From contig CAISDJ010000016.1 in the NCBI GenBank assembly GCA_903884105.1, forward strand, positions 172,322 to 236,321: a stretch of DNA of 64,000 nt, given 5' to 3'. Origin of the DNA: an uncultured Pseudomonadota bacterium (GTDB lineage: Bacteria; Pseudomonadota; Gammaproteobacteria; Steroidobacterales; Steroidobacteraceae). The notes under the pieces were generated by a model. It ran no database searches. It was given only the letters and a program-made list of their open reading frames with translations, and was not told where the DNA came from. Both the position numbers and the translations under genes were made by a program. Below, one piece after another: positions 26,282 to 35,667 of this stretch; the stretch's first letter is position 1; every line of letters starts with the position of its first letter.

Positions 26282-26347
26282 TACAGCCCGGCATGACCAC
26301 CGCATGACGGAGAGTTGACGAATTCGGGACGCTACGCGGTCACTGCG

Positions 26348-28288
26348 TCAGTCTGGCTCGAGGTAGGTGTAGCCGTTCAGCTCCGATTCGTAGAAGCGCT
26401 TCAGGGCCTGGCCCTCGTTCAGCGTCATCAGGCCTTCGCGCACCGCACGTTCGCAGTCCCGTGCGAAGCGGGGATAGAGCTGGTCCACGTCATACTGCAT
26501 GTAGCCGAGCACTTTGCTTGCAGTGTCGCCCTTGACGATCTCCTCGATCCACCAGCCGCCCTGTTCGTGCAGGCGGATATGGACGACATGGGTGTCGCCG
26601 AACAGGTTATGGAGGTCGCCGAGCGTTTCCTGGTACGCCCCGACGAGGAACGCGCCGATGTAGTACTCCTCGCCGGCGCGCGGCTCGTGCAGCTCGAGCG
26701 TGCGCTTCACTTCGCGCTGGCTGACGAAGTGATCGATCTTGCCGTCGGAATCGCAGGTGATATCCGCAAGCACGGCGTTGCGCGTGGGGCGTTCATCGAG
26801 CCGATGGATCGGCATGATCGGAAACAGCTGGTCGATGGCCCAGCTATCGGGCAGCGACTGGAACACGGAGAAGTTGCAGAAGTAAGTGTCCGACAGGATC
26901 GCTTCCAGGCCACTGAGCTCGTCCGGTACCTCGCCGATCCGGCGGCAGAAGTCGCGGATCCTCGCGCATGTGGCCCAGAACAGCCGCTCGGCCAGGCCGC
27001 GGTACTCGAGCGTGAGGTAGCCGAGGTTGAACATCTGCAGGATCTGCTCGCGGGCCTGCAATGCGTCGTGATAGCACTCGACCAGTCGTCGTTCCGAGAC
27101 GCTGCGGTAAGCCTCGAACAGGTCATGGACCGGCGCAGGGACGTCCTCCTCGCCGTGGCGTTCTTCCTCGATCGTGCCGGCGATACGGAACTTGTCGAGC
27201 GCCGAGGCCCCGAGCGCGTTGAACACAAGCACGCTGTGATGTGCAGCGATGGCGCGTCCCGATTCACTGATGATTACCGGATGGGCGATGCCGCGGGCAT
27301 TGCAGATGCTGGCGATGCGGTACACCACGTCGCTCGCGTATTCGTTCACCGTGTAGTTCATCGATGATTCGAAGTTGGTGCCGCTGCCGTCGTAGTCGAC
27401 GCCGAGGCCGCCGCCGATGTCGATGTATTTGAGCCCTGCGCCGATGCGACTCAGTTCCGCGTAGACGTATGCCAGCTCATTGATCGTGTCTTTCACGCGG
27501 CGGATGTCGTGCAGCTGGCTGCCCGGGTGGCAGTGAACGAGTTCCAGGCAGTCGAGCATGTCGTGCTGCTTCAGCACTGCAACCAAATCCAGGATTTCGC
27601 TGATGAACAGGCCGAACTTGGATTTCTCTCCTGCCGAACCGCGCCAGCGCCCCGCGCCTTCGGTTGCGAGTTTCACGCGTACGCCGATGCGCGGCCGCAC
27701 CTGATAGCGCTGCGCATGCTTCAGCACCAACTCGAGTTCGGTGAAGTTCTCGATCACCGGGATGATCGTGCGTCCGAGCTTGGTCGCGAGAATGACCGCC
27801 TCGATGTAGCTGTCATCCTTGAAACCGTTGCAGATGATCATGCGCTCGGGCGACCCTTCCGTCAGCGCCATCACGGCGAGCAGCTCGGGTTTCGATCCGG
27901 CTTCGAGGCCGAAATTGAATTCCTCACCGCAGCGGTAGACTTCCTCCACCACCAGTCGCTGCTGGTTCACCTTGATCGGATACACGGCGCAATAGCGGTT
28001 GCCATAGCCGTTCTCCGCGATAGCCTGTGCAAAGGCGTCGTGCAGATGTTCCAGGCGATGCTTCAGGATGTCGGAAAAGCGGATCACGACGGGCGTGTTG
28101 AGATCGCGGGCCTTCAGTCCCTCGACAACTTCCAGCAGGTCGATGCTGCGCTTCTCGTCCACGCCGGGTTGCACGATGAGATGCCCGGCGGCGTTGATAT
28201 TGAAATAGCCCTTGCCCCACTGGCCGACCTGGTAGGTCTCGAGGGCGTCTTCAATCTTCCAGTTCAGGTTCGGGACGATCTTGTTCAT
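26348..28288 (-). CDS. speA: biosynthetic arginine decarboxylase
   Basis: PLP enzyme of the alanine-racemase fold that converts arginine to agmatine, the first step of the agmatine route to putrescine. From the ATG at 28288 it is 646 residues, normal for SpeA. PLP Lys106 is in YPIKVNQQRLV; other markers are GLEAGSKPELLAVMA, VHCHPGSQ, YIDIGGGLGVDYDG, the SESGRAIAAHHSVL loop, and the C-terminal DITCDSDGKID. The frame is open upstream into the sulfurtransferase gene, but MNKIVPNLNW is the natural start. Homospermidine synthase, a putrescine user, is 1.9 kb away. Confidence 0.96.
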   Translation of the reverse strand: MNKIVPNLNWKIEDALETYQVGQWGKGYFNINAAGHLIVQPGVDEKRSIDLLEVVEGLKARDLNTPVVIRFSDILKHRLEHLHDAFAQAIAENGYGNRYCAVYPIKVNQQRLVVEEVYRCGEEFNFGLEAGSKPELLAVMALTEGSPERMIICNGFKDDSYIEAVILATKLGRTIIPVIENFTELELVLKHAQRYQVRPRIGVRVKLATEGAGRWRGSAGEKSKFGLFISEILDLVAVLKQHDMLDCLELVHCHPGSQLHDIRRVKDTINELAYVYAELSRIGAGLKYIDIGGGLGVDYDGSGTNFESSMNYTVNEYASDVVYRIASICNARGIAHPVIISESGRAIAAHHSVLVFNALGASALDKFRIAGTIEEERHGEEDVPAPVHDLFEAYRSVSERRLVECYHDALQAREQILQMFNLGYLTLEYRGLAERLFWATCARIRDFCRRIGEVPDELSGLEAILSDTYFCNFSVFQSLPDSWAIDQLFPIMPIHRLDERPTRNAVLADITCDSDGKIDHFVSQREVKRTLELHEPRAGEEYYIGAFLVGAYQETLGDLHNLFGDTHVVHIRLHEQGGWWIEEIVKGDTASKVLGYMQYDVDQLYPRFARDCERAVREGLMTLNEGQALKRFYESELNGYTYLEPD

Positions 28289-28299
28289 CGGGGTGGGCG

Positions 28300-29151
28300 T
28301 CAGGGAGTCGGGCCGAGTGCAAGCGGGCGCGCCGGATCGCGGATCCATTCGCTCCAGGAGCCTGCATACAATTGCGCGCCTTTGAGGCCTGCGACTTCGA
28401 GCGCCAGCAGGTTGTGGCAGGCGGTGACGCCCGAGCCGCACATCATGATCGCGCGATCGGCGGGTACGACCCCGAGGGAGTGCTGCAATTGAGCTTTCAG
28501 TAACTCAGGCGGCAGGAAGCGGCCATCCTGACCGAGATTGCTGGTGAATGAATGGTTGTGCGCGCCGGGAACATGTCCTGCCTTCGTGTCGAGCGGTTCG
28601 ACCATGCCGGCATAACGCTCTGGCGCTCGCGCATCCAGGACTCGCCATGACGGATCTGCAGTGCGTTGGCCGACAGCGGTGGCATCAGCCAGCATCGCGG
28701 CTCGTGGCGACGGCGAAAAACGCGTGGCCACAACCGTCGGCAAAGCAGTCGTGACCGGCAGCGCGGCGTCGGTCCATGCCTTGAAGCCGCCGTCGAGTAC
28801 GGCCACGCGTTCCGATCCCAACCAACGCATGAGCCACCAAAGGCGCGATGCGTAGGCACCATTGCCAGCGTCGTAGGCAACCACCTGTGTGTCGTTGCCA
28901 ATGCCCCAGGCGCCGAGTGTGGCGGCCATGGTTGACGCCTCGGGCAACGGGTGCCGTCCGGTCTGCGGCGTGATGTTCGACGACAGGTCTTCGTCGAGAT
29001 GTGCGTAGTGCGCGCCCGGAATGTGCCCTGCTGCATATGCCTCGCGGCCGCTCGGCGGGCGGGCAAGATCGAAACGGCAATCAACGACAACCCACTTCGG
29101 ATCGTCGACGTGCTGGGCGAGTTCAGCTGCAGAAACAAGTGTGGTAGGCAT
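28300..29151 (-). CDS. thiosulfate/3-mercaptopyruvate sulfurtransferase (two rhodanese domains)
   Basis: A 283-residue protein with tandem rhodanese domains. The N-terminal domain (VVVDCRFDLA...AGHIPGAHYAHLDEDL) is non-catalytic. The C-terminal domain has the persulfide Cys238 in the loop CGSGVTA, the form seen in mercaptopyruvate and thiosulfate sulfurtransferases; DARAPERYAGMVEP and AGHVPGAHN are further signatures. Cytoplasmic sulfur transfer or cyanide detoxification is likely, with the exact donor uncertain. It ends 12 bases before speA on the same strand. Confidence 0.92.
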   Translation of the reverse strand: MPTTLVSAAELAQHVDDPKWVVVDCRFDLARPPSGREAYAAGHIPGAHYAHLDEDLSSNITPQTGRHPLPEASTMAATLGAWGIGNDTQVVAYDAGNGAYASRLWWLMRWLGSERVAVLDGGFKAWTDAALPVTTALPTVVATRFSPSPRAAMLADATAVGQRTADPSWRVLDARAPERYAGMVEPLDTKAGHVPGAHNHSFTSNLGQDGRFLPPELLKAQLQHSLGVVPADRAIMMCGSGVTACHNLLALEVAGLKGAQLYAGSWSEWIRDPARPLALGPTP

Positions 29152-29307
29152 GGGTGCGGTGTTTGGCGACGAAGATCGGTTGGGTCGGCGTTTACGAGAC
29201 TACTGCCGCGCCGCCCGGTTGAGAAGCGCGTGGGCAGCTGCGAATGGCTAAATCGGGGATTCACTAGAATTGTCGTCGGCGATTCTACCAGCGTGAGACA
29301 ATGCGCA

Positions 29308-29985
29308 ATGGCAATTGATCTTTACTGGGGCAGCGGCAGTCCGTACTCGTGGCGAGTCCTGCTCGCGCTCGAATACAAGAAGCTCCCCTATACCTCGCAC
29401 TTGTTGCAGTTCGGCAAGCAGGAGCACAAGTCGGCGCAGATGCTGAAGATGAATCCGCGCGGCCGGGTGCCTGTCCTCAAGGACGGCGAGTATGTCTGCT
29501 TCGAGTCGCTCGCGATCCTGACGTATCTCGATCGCAAGTACCCCGAACCGCCACTCTTCGGCCGCAGTGCCGAGGAAGCCGGCACGGTGCTGCGCGTCAT
29601 CTGCGAGTACCAGGTGTACGTTGAGGAACACATTACCAAGATCATCGCCGCGATCTTCTTTCAGGGCCTCGAAGGCAAGCAGGACGAGATCGCCAAGGCC
29701 ATGCAGGTCGTGGCGGGCGAGGCGCGGACCATCGAGGCTCGGCTGTCGCAGTCGAAGTGGCTGGTCGGCGAGTCGCTGTCCGCAGCGGATCTCGTCGTTT
29801 TCCCGGGAATCCAGTTGCTGCTGCGCGCGCTCGAGCGCCGGGAGGCGCAGGAACTGAAGGCGCGGTTCCTGCCGCTCGAAACCCATTATCCGGCGCTGGC
29901 TGCCTGGTTGCGCCGCGTGGAAGCGCTGCCCGGTTACGAGCGCACCTTCCCGCCACACTGGCGCGAGTCGCTCGCTCCCGAATAA
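29308..29985 (+). CDS. glutathione S-transferase family protein
   Basis: A 225-residue cytosolic GST. The N-terminal domain begins IDLYWGSGSPYSWRVLLALE with the SPYSWR active-site region, then NPRGRVPVLKDG and FESLAILTYLDRKYP. The C-terminal helical domain includes KWLVGESLSAADLVVFPGI. The ATG at 29308 is taken over a longer upstream frame that lacks GST similarity and overlaps the divergent sulfurtransferase gene. Substrate unknown. Confidence 0.88.
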   Translation: MAIDLYWGSGSPYSWRVLLALEYKKLPYTSHLLQFGKQEHKSAQMLKMNPRGRVPVLKDGEYVCFESLAILTYLDRKYPEPPLFGRSAEEAGTVLRVICEYQVYVEEHITKIIAAIFFQGLEGKQDEIAKAMQVVAGEARTIEARLSQSKWLVGESLSAADLVVFPGIQLLLRALERREAQELKARFLPLETHYPALAAWLRRVEALPGYERTFPPHWRESLAPE

Positions 29986-30141
29986 CGCGCTGTTCGCCGT
30001 TTTGACGGCGAGCCAGGCGCGCTCTGCAGCAGTCGCGTCATGGACGCTGCGTAGCCGCAGCGCCGGGGTCGCCATAACGACAAAAATCAGTACACTTCCT
30101 TGCGGTCTTCTCGTTTTTCAGGTTTGGCAGGTCGTTCAATA

Positions 30142-31560
30142 ATGCCCCAGCATCGTGTCCATGTGGATTTCCCAGGCAGGCTCCTGATCGTCGGGTTCGG
30201 CAGCATCGGCCAGGGAGTCTTGCCTCTGATCCTGCGGCACGTCGGCATTGCGGCCGAACGCATCACGATCATGACGGCCGAGGACGCCGGCAGCGCTGAG
30301 GCTGCCGAGTTCGGCGTGAGCTTCATCAAGCAGCCGATCACGCGCGACAACTACAAGCGCATCCTCGATCCGCTGATCGGTCGCGGCGACTTCCTGCTGA
30401 ATCTGTCGGTGGACGTCTCGAGCATCGCGCTGGTGAAGCTGTGCGCGGAGAAGGGCGCGTTGTATCTCGATACCTGCATCGAACCGTGGCTCGGCGGGTA
30501 CACGGACCCGACGGTGCCGCCGTCGAAGCGGTCGAACTATGCCATGCGCGAGGAAGCCCTTGCCCTCAGGGTCCAGTTTCCCCGTGCGCCAACCGCGGTG
30601 CTGACGCACGGCGCGAATCCCGGCCTCGTGTCGCACCTCGTGAAGCAGGCGCTGCTCAACATCGCCGCCGATACCGGTGTCGATGCAGGCGATCCCGCGA
30701 CGCGACAGGCTTGGGCCGCGCTCGCGCACAAGCTCGGCATCAAGGTCATCCACATCGCCGAGCGCGACACGCAGATCTCAAGCGTGCCGAAGCGGCAGAA
30801 CGAGTTCGTGAATACCTGGTCCGTGGACGGGTTCGTTGGTGAAGGCGCGCAGCCCGCAGAACTCGGGTGGGGCACTCACGAGAAGAACTGGCCGCGTGAC
30901 GGCAAGCGCCACGAGTTCGGGCACCAGAGTGCCATCTACCTGTTGCAGCCGGGTGCGGGCACCCGAGTGCGCACGTGGACGCCGCGCGCTGGCATGTTCC
31001 ACGGCTTCCTGATCACCCACAGCGAAGCCATCTCGATCTCCGACTACCTGACGGTTCGTGAGGGAGACAGGGTCGCCTACCGGCCCACGGCCCACTATGC
31101 CTACCATCCCTGCGATGCAGCCGTCCTGTCGGTGCATGAGTTTGCCGGCCGCAATTGGCGCGTGCAGGACCACAAGCGGATCATTTCGGCGGACATCGTC
31201 GATGGCATCGACGAACTCGGCGTGCTGCTCGCGGGCCACAAGAAGAACGCGTACTGGTACGGATCACAGCTGTCGATCCAGGAAGCGCGCCGGCTGGCTC
31301 CTTTCAATAGCGCGACCTCACTGCAGGTCTGCGTCTCGGTGGTCGCTGGCCTCGTATGGGCGATCGAGAATCCGAATGTCGGCGTGATCGAGCCGGACGA
31401 AATGGATTTCCGCCGCATCCTCGAAATCTGCACGCCGTACCTCGGCCCGGTCGTGGGTGAGTACACCGACTGGCACCCGCTGGTCGAGCGCGGCCGGCTG
31501 TTCGAGGAAGACCTCGATCTCACCGATCCGTGGCAGTTCAAGAATGTTCGGGTGGTCTAG
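30142..31560 (+). CDS. hss: homospermidine synthase
   Basis: NAD-dependent enzyme making sym-homospermidine from putrescine. The 472-residue protein begins with a Rossmann dinucleotide site (LLIVGFGSIGQGVLPLI), then LNLSVDVSSIALV, LDTCIEPWLGG and LTHGANPGLVSH, all homospermidine synthase signatures; TAHYAYHPCDAAVLS lies in the C-terminal half. The ATG at 30142 gives the usual start; a codon at 30100 is also in frame. With speA nearby this suggests homospermidine is a main polyamine here, although no agmatine-to-putrescine enzyme is in the window. Confidence 0.93.
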   Translation: MPQHRVHVDFPGRLLIVGFGSIGQGVLPLILRHVGIAAERITIMTAEDAGSAEAAEFGVSFIKQPITRDNYKRILDPLIGRGDFLLNLSVDVSSIALVKLCAEKGALYLDTCIEPWLGGYTDPTVPPSKRSNYAMREEALALRVQFPRAPTAVLTHGANPGLVSHLVKQALLNIAADTGVDAGDPATRQAWAALAHKLGIKVIHIAERDTQISSVPKRQNEFVNTWSVDGFVGEGAQPAELGWGTHEKNWPRDGKRHEFGHQSAIYLLQPGAGTRVRTWTPRAGMFHGFLITHSEAISISDYLTVREGDRVAYRPTAHYAYHPCDAAVLSVHEFAGRNWRVQDHKRIISADIVDGIDELGVLLAGHKKNAYWYGSQLSIQEARRLAPFNSATSLQVCVSVVAGLVWAIENPNVGVIEPDEMDFRRILEICTPYLGPVVGEYTDWHPLVERGRLFEEDLDLTDPWQFKNVRVV

Positions 31561-31614
31561 CGCAGGAGCCGCGCTAGGCGCAGCGATCGGCGACTTTCGA
31601 CTGGATAATGAGAC

Positions 31615-31637
31615 AAGGGGAAGGAGTGCTTCCCCTT
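31615..31637. terminator. hairpin between hss and greB
   Basis: A perfect 9-bp inverted repeat, AAGGGGAAG (31615-31623) and CTTCCCCTT (31629-31637) with a five-base loop, in the 88-base gap between two convergent genes. It probably ends transcription from both sides, although there is no long T-run. Confidence 0.55.
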
Positions 31638-31648
31638 CCCGCCAATTT

Positions 31649-32164
31649 CTAGTCGCCAGTCGCTACATCTTCATAGCGGATCGCCACCACCGTGAAGGTC
31701 TTCTTCCCGGTGGGCAGTTCGATGCTGAGCTCAGCATCCACTGCCTTGCGCATCAGCGCCTTGCCGAGCGGCGAGTCCATGCTGATGAGTCCCTTCGGTA
31801 GGTCGAATTCGTCGGGCCCCACGATACGATAGTCGGTAGCTTCGCCGGCGTCATCCTCCACCGACACCCAGGCGCCGAAGTACACGCGCAACGGATCCGA
31901 CGGCGGCTTGTCGACCACTACCATGCCGTCAAGCCGCTGGCGCAGGAACCGGACGCGCTGGTCAATCTCCCTGAGCTGCTTCTTGCCGTAAATGTATTCC
32001 GCGTTTTCGGAGCGGTCGCCCTGCGCGGCGGCTTCGGACACGGCGCGGGTTACTTCCGGCCGCTTCTCCCGCCACAGGAAGTCGAGTTCTTCCCTGAGGG
32101 TCCGTGCCCCTTGCGGGGTAATGAACTTTGAACCACGCACGGTCGGTGGACGATAGCGGCTCAT
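31649..32164 (-). CDS. greB: transcription elongation factor GreB
   Basis: Binds the RNA polymerase secondary channel and stimulates cleavage of backtracked RNA. From the ATG at 32164 it is 171 residues. The N-terminal coiled coil has the acidic tip (AAAQGDRSENAEYIYGKK) and GreB-specific spacing (LREIDQRVRFLRQRLDGM). The C-terminal FKBP-like domain ends DSPLGKALMRKAVDAELSI. An upstream in-frame ATG at 32224 is less likely. The 97-base gap to the divergent small gene holds both promoters. Confidence 0.95.
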   Translation of the reverse strand: MSRYRPPTVRGSKFITPQGARTLREELDFLWREKRPEVTRAVSEAAAQGDRSENAEYIYGKKQLREIDQRVRFLRQRLDGMVVVDKPPSDPLRVYFGAWVSVEDDAGEATDYRIVGPDEFDLPKGLISMDSPLGKALMRKAVDAELSIELPTGKKTFTVVAIRYEDVATGD

Positions 32165-32260
32165 TCCTTGCAAATCCTTGAAGCTGCCTCGGCCTGCGGG
32201 CCGAAATACTGTGGACATCATCACGGACGGGTTCCGTCACCGCCATTACTTTCTGCACCC

Positions 32261-32455
32261 ATGAGCACCAAGTACTACACCCACTTCCTCTACGAAGAGC
32301 CGGCTCCCAAGGGATTGAGTGAATTCCGCGGTGTCGTCGAGGTGAATAGGGTGCTGAAGCGCGGCGATTTCCGGGAGGCCGCCGCGGTGCTCGCGCGTAA
32401 TTTTTCGTGCAATTCACATAATATCAAAGTGTTGCAGTGGTCTAGATTGCATTAG
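32261..32455 (+). CDS. small conserved protein of unknown function
   Basis: A 64-residue protein beginning MSTKYYTHFLYEEPAPKGL and ending NIKVLQWSRLH. It contains EFRGVVEVNRVLKRGDFREA and one Cys. The composition and the shape of the C-terminal motif suggest a genuine small conserved protein; I recall similar short proteins in other gammaproteobacteria but no function. The frame is open upstream to 32168, but the ATG at 32261 gives the natural N-terminus. Divergent from greB, with hairpins and a terminator downstream. Confidence 0.6.
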   Translation: MSTKYYTHFLYEEPAPKGLSEFRGVVEVNRVLKRGDFREAAAVLARNFSCNSHNIKVLQWSRLH

Positions 32456-32489
32456 GGTGTGTTTGACTGGCGCTGTATCGATCCCCTAG

Positions 32490-32559
32490 CGGACTTTTAC
32501 AACCCTTCGTGAAGTCCGTCTTTCCAGGCTCCGGGCCCTAAACCCGGGGCCCTTTTTTT
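32490..32559 (+). terminator. hairpin plus intrinsic terminator after the small gene
   Basis: Two structures follow the small gene: a 7-bp stem CGGACTT (32490-32496) with AAGTCCG (32512-32518), then GGGCCC (32533-32538) pairing with GGGCCC (32547-32552), directly followed by seven T (32553-32559). The second is a standard intrinsic terminator. The first could be part of a short RNA ending there. Confidence 0.7.
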
Positions 32560-32713
32560 GCGTCCGGTTTTAGCCCCCCCCGCGCGCCTGCGTCTGCCCG
32601 GGCCGGGCAGGATCCCTGGCGTTTCGCCACCCCAGAGAACTCTCGGCTATTCTTCCGCTCTCAATTCGTTCGTCGCCGCATCGCCTTTCCACATCGCGAG
32701 TTCGAGGTCTTAA

Positions 32714-34768
32714 ATGAAGCCGCTGATCGTCTCTGCCGTATCACTGACCTTGTTTGCCAGCCTCGCCGCTTGTGGTCGTGCGCCCGAAACCGAGTCCAAA
32801 GCGGTAGCCCCGGTCCTGACCTCGGGTGTGATCCAGGGAAACATCGAGCCGTCCGTCCGTCCGCAGGACGACTTCTACAAGCACATCAACGGCAAGTGGC
32901 TGGCAACCACCGAGATCCCGGCGGACCGGTCCAACTACGGGACGTTCACTGCGCTCTCGGATGCCGCCGAAGCCAATCTCCGTACGATTCTCGAGGATGC
33001 TGCTGCCAGCCCCGAGCGCACGCCCGGCTCGGACGCGCAGCGTATCGGTGATTTCTTCGCGAGCTTCATGGACGAAGCCGGCATCGAGGCCAAGGGCCTT
33101 GGCCCCCTTGGCCAAGAGCTCAAGGCGATCGACGCGCTGTCGACGCCGGCGGACATTGCCCGCTATATCGGCCACACGCAGCGCATCGGCATCAGCGAGC
33201 CGATCGGCTTCTACGTGGCCATCGATGAAAGGAATGCGGATTCCTACGTCAGCTACGTGGTGCAGAACGGACTCGGCATGCCCGACCGCGACTACTACCT
33301 CGCCAAGGAGCCCAAGCAGGTCGAGACGCGCAAGAAGTACCGGGCCTACGTTCGGGATTTGCTGGCTGCGGCAGAAGTGAAAGACGCCGACGCCGCCGCA
33401 ACCCGGATTCTCGCACTCGAGACGCGCATGGCCGATGCGCAGTGGACCCGCGTCCAGAATCGCGACGTAGAAAAGACCTACAACCGGTATGAACTCGCCG
33501 CCGCCGGCAAGCTGACACCGGGACTCGACTGGCCCGCGTTTCTCGACGGTGCCGCTGCCGGCAAGGTCACGACGATCATCGTCTCGCAGCCGACCTTCTT
33601 CACGAAGCTTGGGCTGATGATCAAGGCGGTGCCTGCAAGCCAGTGGCGCGAATACTTCAGGTTCAAGCTGCTGAACGCCTACGCGCCGTACCTGCCGCAG
33701 CGCTTCGTCGATCTCGACTTCGAGTTCAACGGGCGCACCTTGTCCGGCACGACCGAGATCAAGCCGCGATGGAAACGGGGCGTTGCAACCGTCGAGAGTG
33801 CGGTCGGCGACCTCGTGGGCAAGCGCTATGTCGAGCTGTACTTCAAGCCGGAAGCAAAGCAGCGCATGGACCAACTGGTCGGCAACCTGATGCAGGCTTA
33901 TTCCGCCGGCATCACCACGCTTGAATGGATGACGCCTGAAACCCGCGAAGCAGCGCGCACCAAGCTCGGCAGCTTCACGACCAAGATCGGCTATCCCGAC
34001 AAATGGAAAGACTGGTCGACGCTCGAAGTACACCGCGACGACGTGCTCGGCAACGTGCAACGGGCGGCAGCAGTGGAACATGACCGCGGCCTCGGGCGCC
34101 TGGGCGGACCGATCGACAAGACGGACTGGCTCATGACGCCGCAGACGGTCAATGCCTATTACTATCCGCCGGCGAACGAGATCGTGTTTCCGGCCGCCAT
34201 CCTGCAGCCACCGTTCTTCGACGTGACGGCCGACGACGCGGTGAATTACGGCGCCATCGGCGCCGTGATCGGTCACGAGATCAGCCACGGCTTCGACGAC
34301 CAAGGCCGTCACTACGATGGCACCGGCAACCTGCGGGAATGGTGGACCGACGCCGACGACAAGGAATTCCGCAAGCGCACGGCCGGACTCGTTGCGCAAT
34401 ACAACGCGTTCAGCCCGTTGCCGACGCTCACGGTCAACGGAGAGTTGACGCTCGGCGAGAACATCGCAGACCTGTCGGGCCTGACGGTGGCCTATCGGGC
34501 CTATCGCCTGTCGCTTCAGGGCAAGGAAGCGCCGGTCATCGACGGCTACACGGGCGACCAGCGCTTCTTCATCGGCTGGGCGCAGGTGTGGGCACGCAAG
34601 TACCGGGACGACGACATGCGTCGGCGGATCCTGACCGACCCGCACAGCCCGAGCGAATACCGGGCGAACGGCGTGCTGGTGAACATGCCGGAGTTCGAGG
34701 CGGCATTCGGGCTCAAGCAGGGCGATGGGCTTTACCGCAAGCCAGACGGCCGCATCAAGATCTGGTAG
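32714..34768 (+). CDS. pepO: M13 family metallopeptidase (PepO/neprilysin-like), lipoprotein
   Basis: Zinc endopeptidase of the envelope, 684 residues. The N-terminus is a lipoprotein signal with SLAACG as lipobox, so it is probably anchored in the periplasm. The zinc motif HEISH is at 521-525 (AVIGHEISHGFDDQG) and the third ligand lies in GELTLGENIADLSG. VNAYYYPPANEIVFPAAILQ is the substrate-binding signature, and the N-terminal QDDFYKHINGKWLATTEIP is classic M13. Length and motif order are normal, so it should be active. The downstream LemA gene is 250 bases away. Confidence 0.94.
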   Translation: MKPLIVSAVSLTLFASLAACGRAPETESKAVAPVLTSGVIQGNIEPSVRPQDDFYKHINGKWLATTEIPADRSNYGTFTALSDAAEANLRTILEDAAASPERTPGSDAQRIGDFFASFMDEAGIEAKGLGPLGQELKAIDALSTPADIARYIGHTQRIGISEPIGFYVAIDERNADSYVSYVVQNGLGMPDRDYYLAKEPKQVETRKKYRAYVRDLLAAAEVKDADAAATRILALETRMADAQWTRVQNRDVEKTYNRYELAAAGKLTPGLDWPAFLDGAAAGKVTTIIVSQPTFFTKLGLMIKAVPASQWREYFRFKLLNAYAPYLPQRFVDLDFEFNGRTLSGTTEIKPRWKRGVATVESAVGDLVGKRYVELYFKPEAKQRMDQLVGNLMQAYSAGITTLEWMTPETREAARTKLGSFTTKIGYPDKWKDWSTLEVHRDDVLGNVQRAAAVEHDRGLGRLGGPIDKTDWLMTPQTVNAYYYPPANEIVFPAAILQPPFFDVTADDAVNYGAIGAVIGHEISHGFDDQGRHYDGTGNLREWWTDADDKEFRKRTAGLVAQYNAFSPLPTLTVNGELTLGENIADLSGLTVAYRAYRLSLQGKEAPVIDGYTGDQRFFIGWAQVWARKYRDDDMRRRILTDPHSPSEYRANGVLVNMPEFEAAFGLKQGDGLYRKPDGRIKIW

Positions 34769-35018
34769 GACTCCAGGCTGAGCCAGGGAAGGAAGTCGAG
34801 GAAGGCGCGGAAGCCCCAAGGAAGCCAGATCACTGCCGTTTGGGCGAGCGTGACGTCGTCCGGCTCCCACCCCTTCCGCGACTTCCTGACTTCCCCGCTT
34901 CCCTTAGTCAGGCGGCCCTTGATCCTTGCCGCTCCGCCCCCATGCAGAGCGCCAATGGCGATCGCTCGCCATCGCGCGTATTGTCTGTTTCACAGTCCCC
35001 TGCCGAGGAATCACTGCC

Positions 35019-35651
35019 ATGCGTTCGTTGAAGCTCGGGTTTGTTGCGTTCGCTGCGCTGCTGTTGTCCGGTTGCGGCTATAACACGCTGCAATCGCAGG
35101 ACGAGCAGGTGAAGGCCTCATGGGCCGAAGTGCTGAATCAGTACCAGCGCCGTGCCGATCTCATTCCCAATCTCGTCAACACGGTCAAGGGCGCCGTCGC
35201 CGCGGAGCAAGGCATCCTCGAAGCGGTGGTCAACGCCCGCGCCAAGGTCGGCACGATCCAGGCGACACCTGAACTCATCAATGATCCGCAAGCGTTCCAG
35301 GCTTTCCAGGCGGCGCAAGGCGAGCTCGGCAGTGCGCTGTCGCGACTGATGGTCGTCGTCGAGAAGTACCCCGAGCTCAAGTCGATCCAGGGCTTCAGCG
35401 ACCTCCAGGCCCAGATCGAAGGGACCGAGAATCGCATTACCGTCGCGCGCAATCGCTACATCGAGTCCGTGCAGGGCTTCAATGTCACGGTGCGCTCGTT
35501 CCCGTCCAACCTGACAGCGAAGGTGTTCGGGTTCTCGCCGAAGCCCGGTTTCACTGTGCAGAACGAAGCCGCCATCGCCACGCCGCCGACGGTCAGTTTC
35601 GCGCCGCCCGCCGCCGCGCCGGCCCCGGCGACCCCGCCTGCCACGAATTGA
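35019..35651 (+). CDS. lemA: LemA family protein
   Basis: A 210-residue envelope protein. Residues 1-20 are a hydrophobic signal ending LLLSGCGYN, which reads as a lipobox, so it is probably a lipoprotein. The LemA domain follows with QDEQVKASWAEVLNQYQRRA and DLIPNLVNTVKGAVAAEQ, then FQAAQGELGSALSRLMVVVE and ENRITVARNRYIESVQGFN. The C-terminal tail is Pro/Ala-rich. The ATG at 35019 gives the lipoprotein start; an in-frame codon at 34926 would place unrelated residues before it. Two TPM-domain genes follow at once, the usual LemA arrangement. Confidence 0.93.
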   Translation: MRSLKLGFVAFAALLLSGCGYNTLQSQDEQVKASWAEVLNQYQRRADLIPNLVNTVKGAVAAEQGILEAVVNARAKVGTIQATPELINDPQAFQAFQAAQGELGSALSRLMVVVEKYPELKSIQGFSDLQAQIEGTENRITVARNRYIESVQGFNVTVRSFPSNLTAKVFGFSPKPGFTVQNEAAIATPPTVSFAPPAAAPAPATPPATN

Positions 35652-35667
35652 GCGCGGTCAACGCGGC

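Noticed and set aside
32741..34870. Open minus-strand frame of about 709 codons opposite the M13 peptidase
   Set aside because: Same reasons: no ribosome site or domain, and the plus-strand gene is unambiguous.
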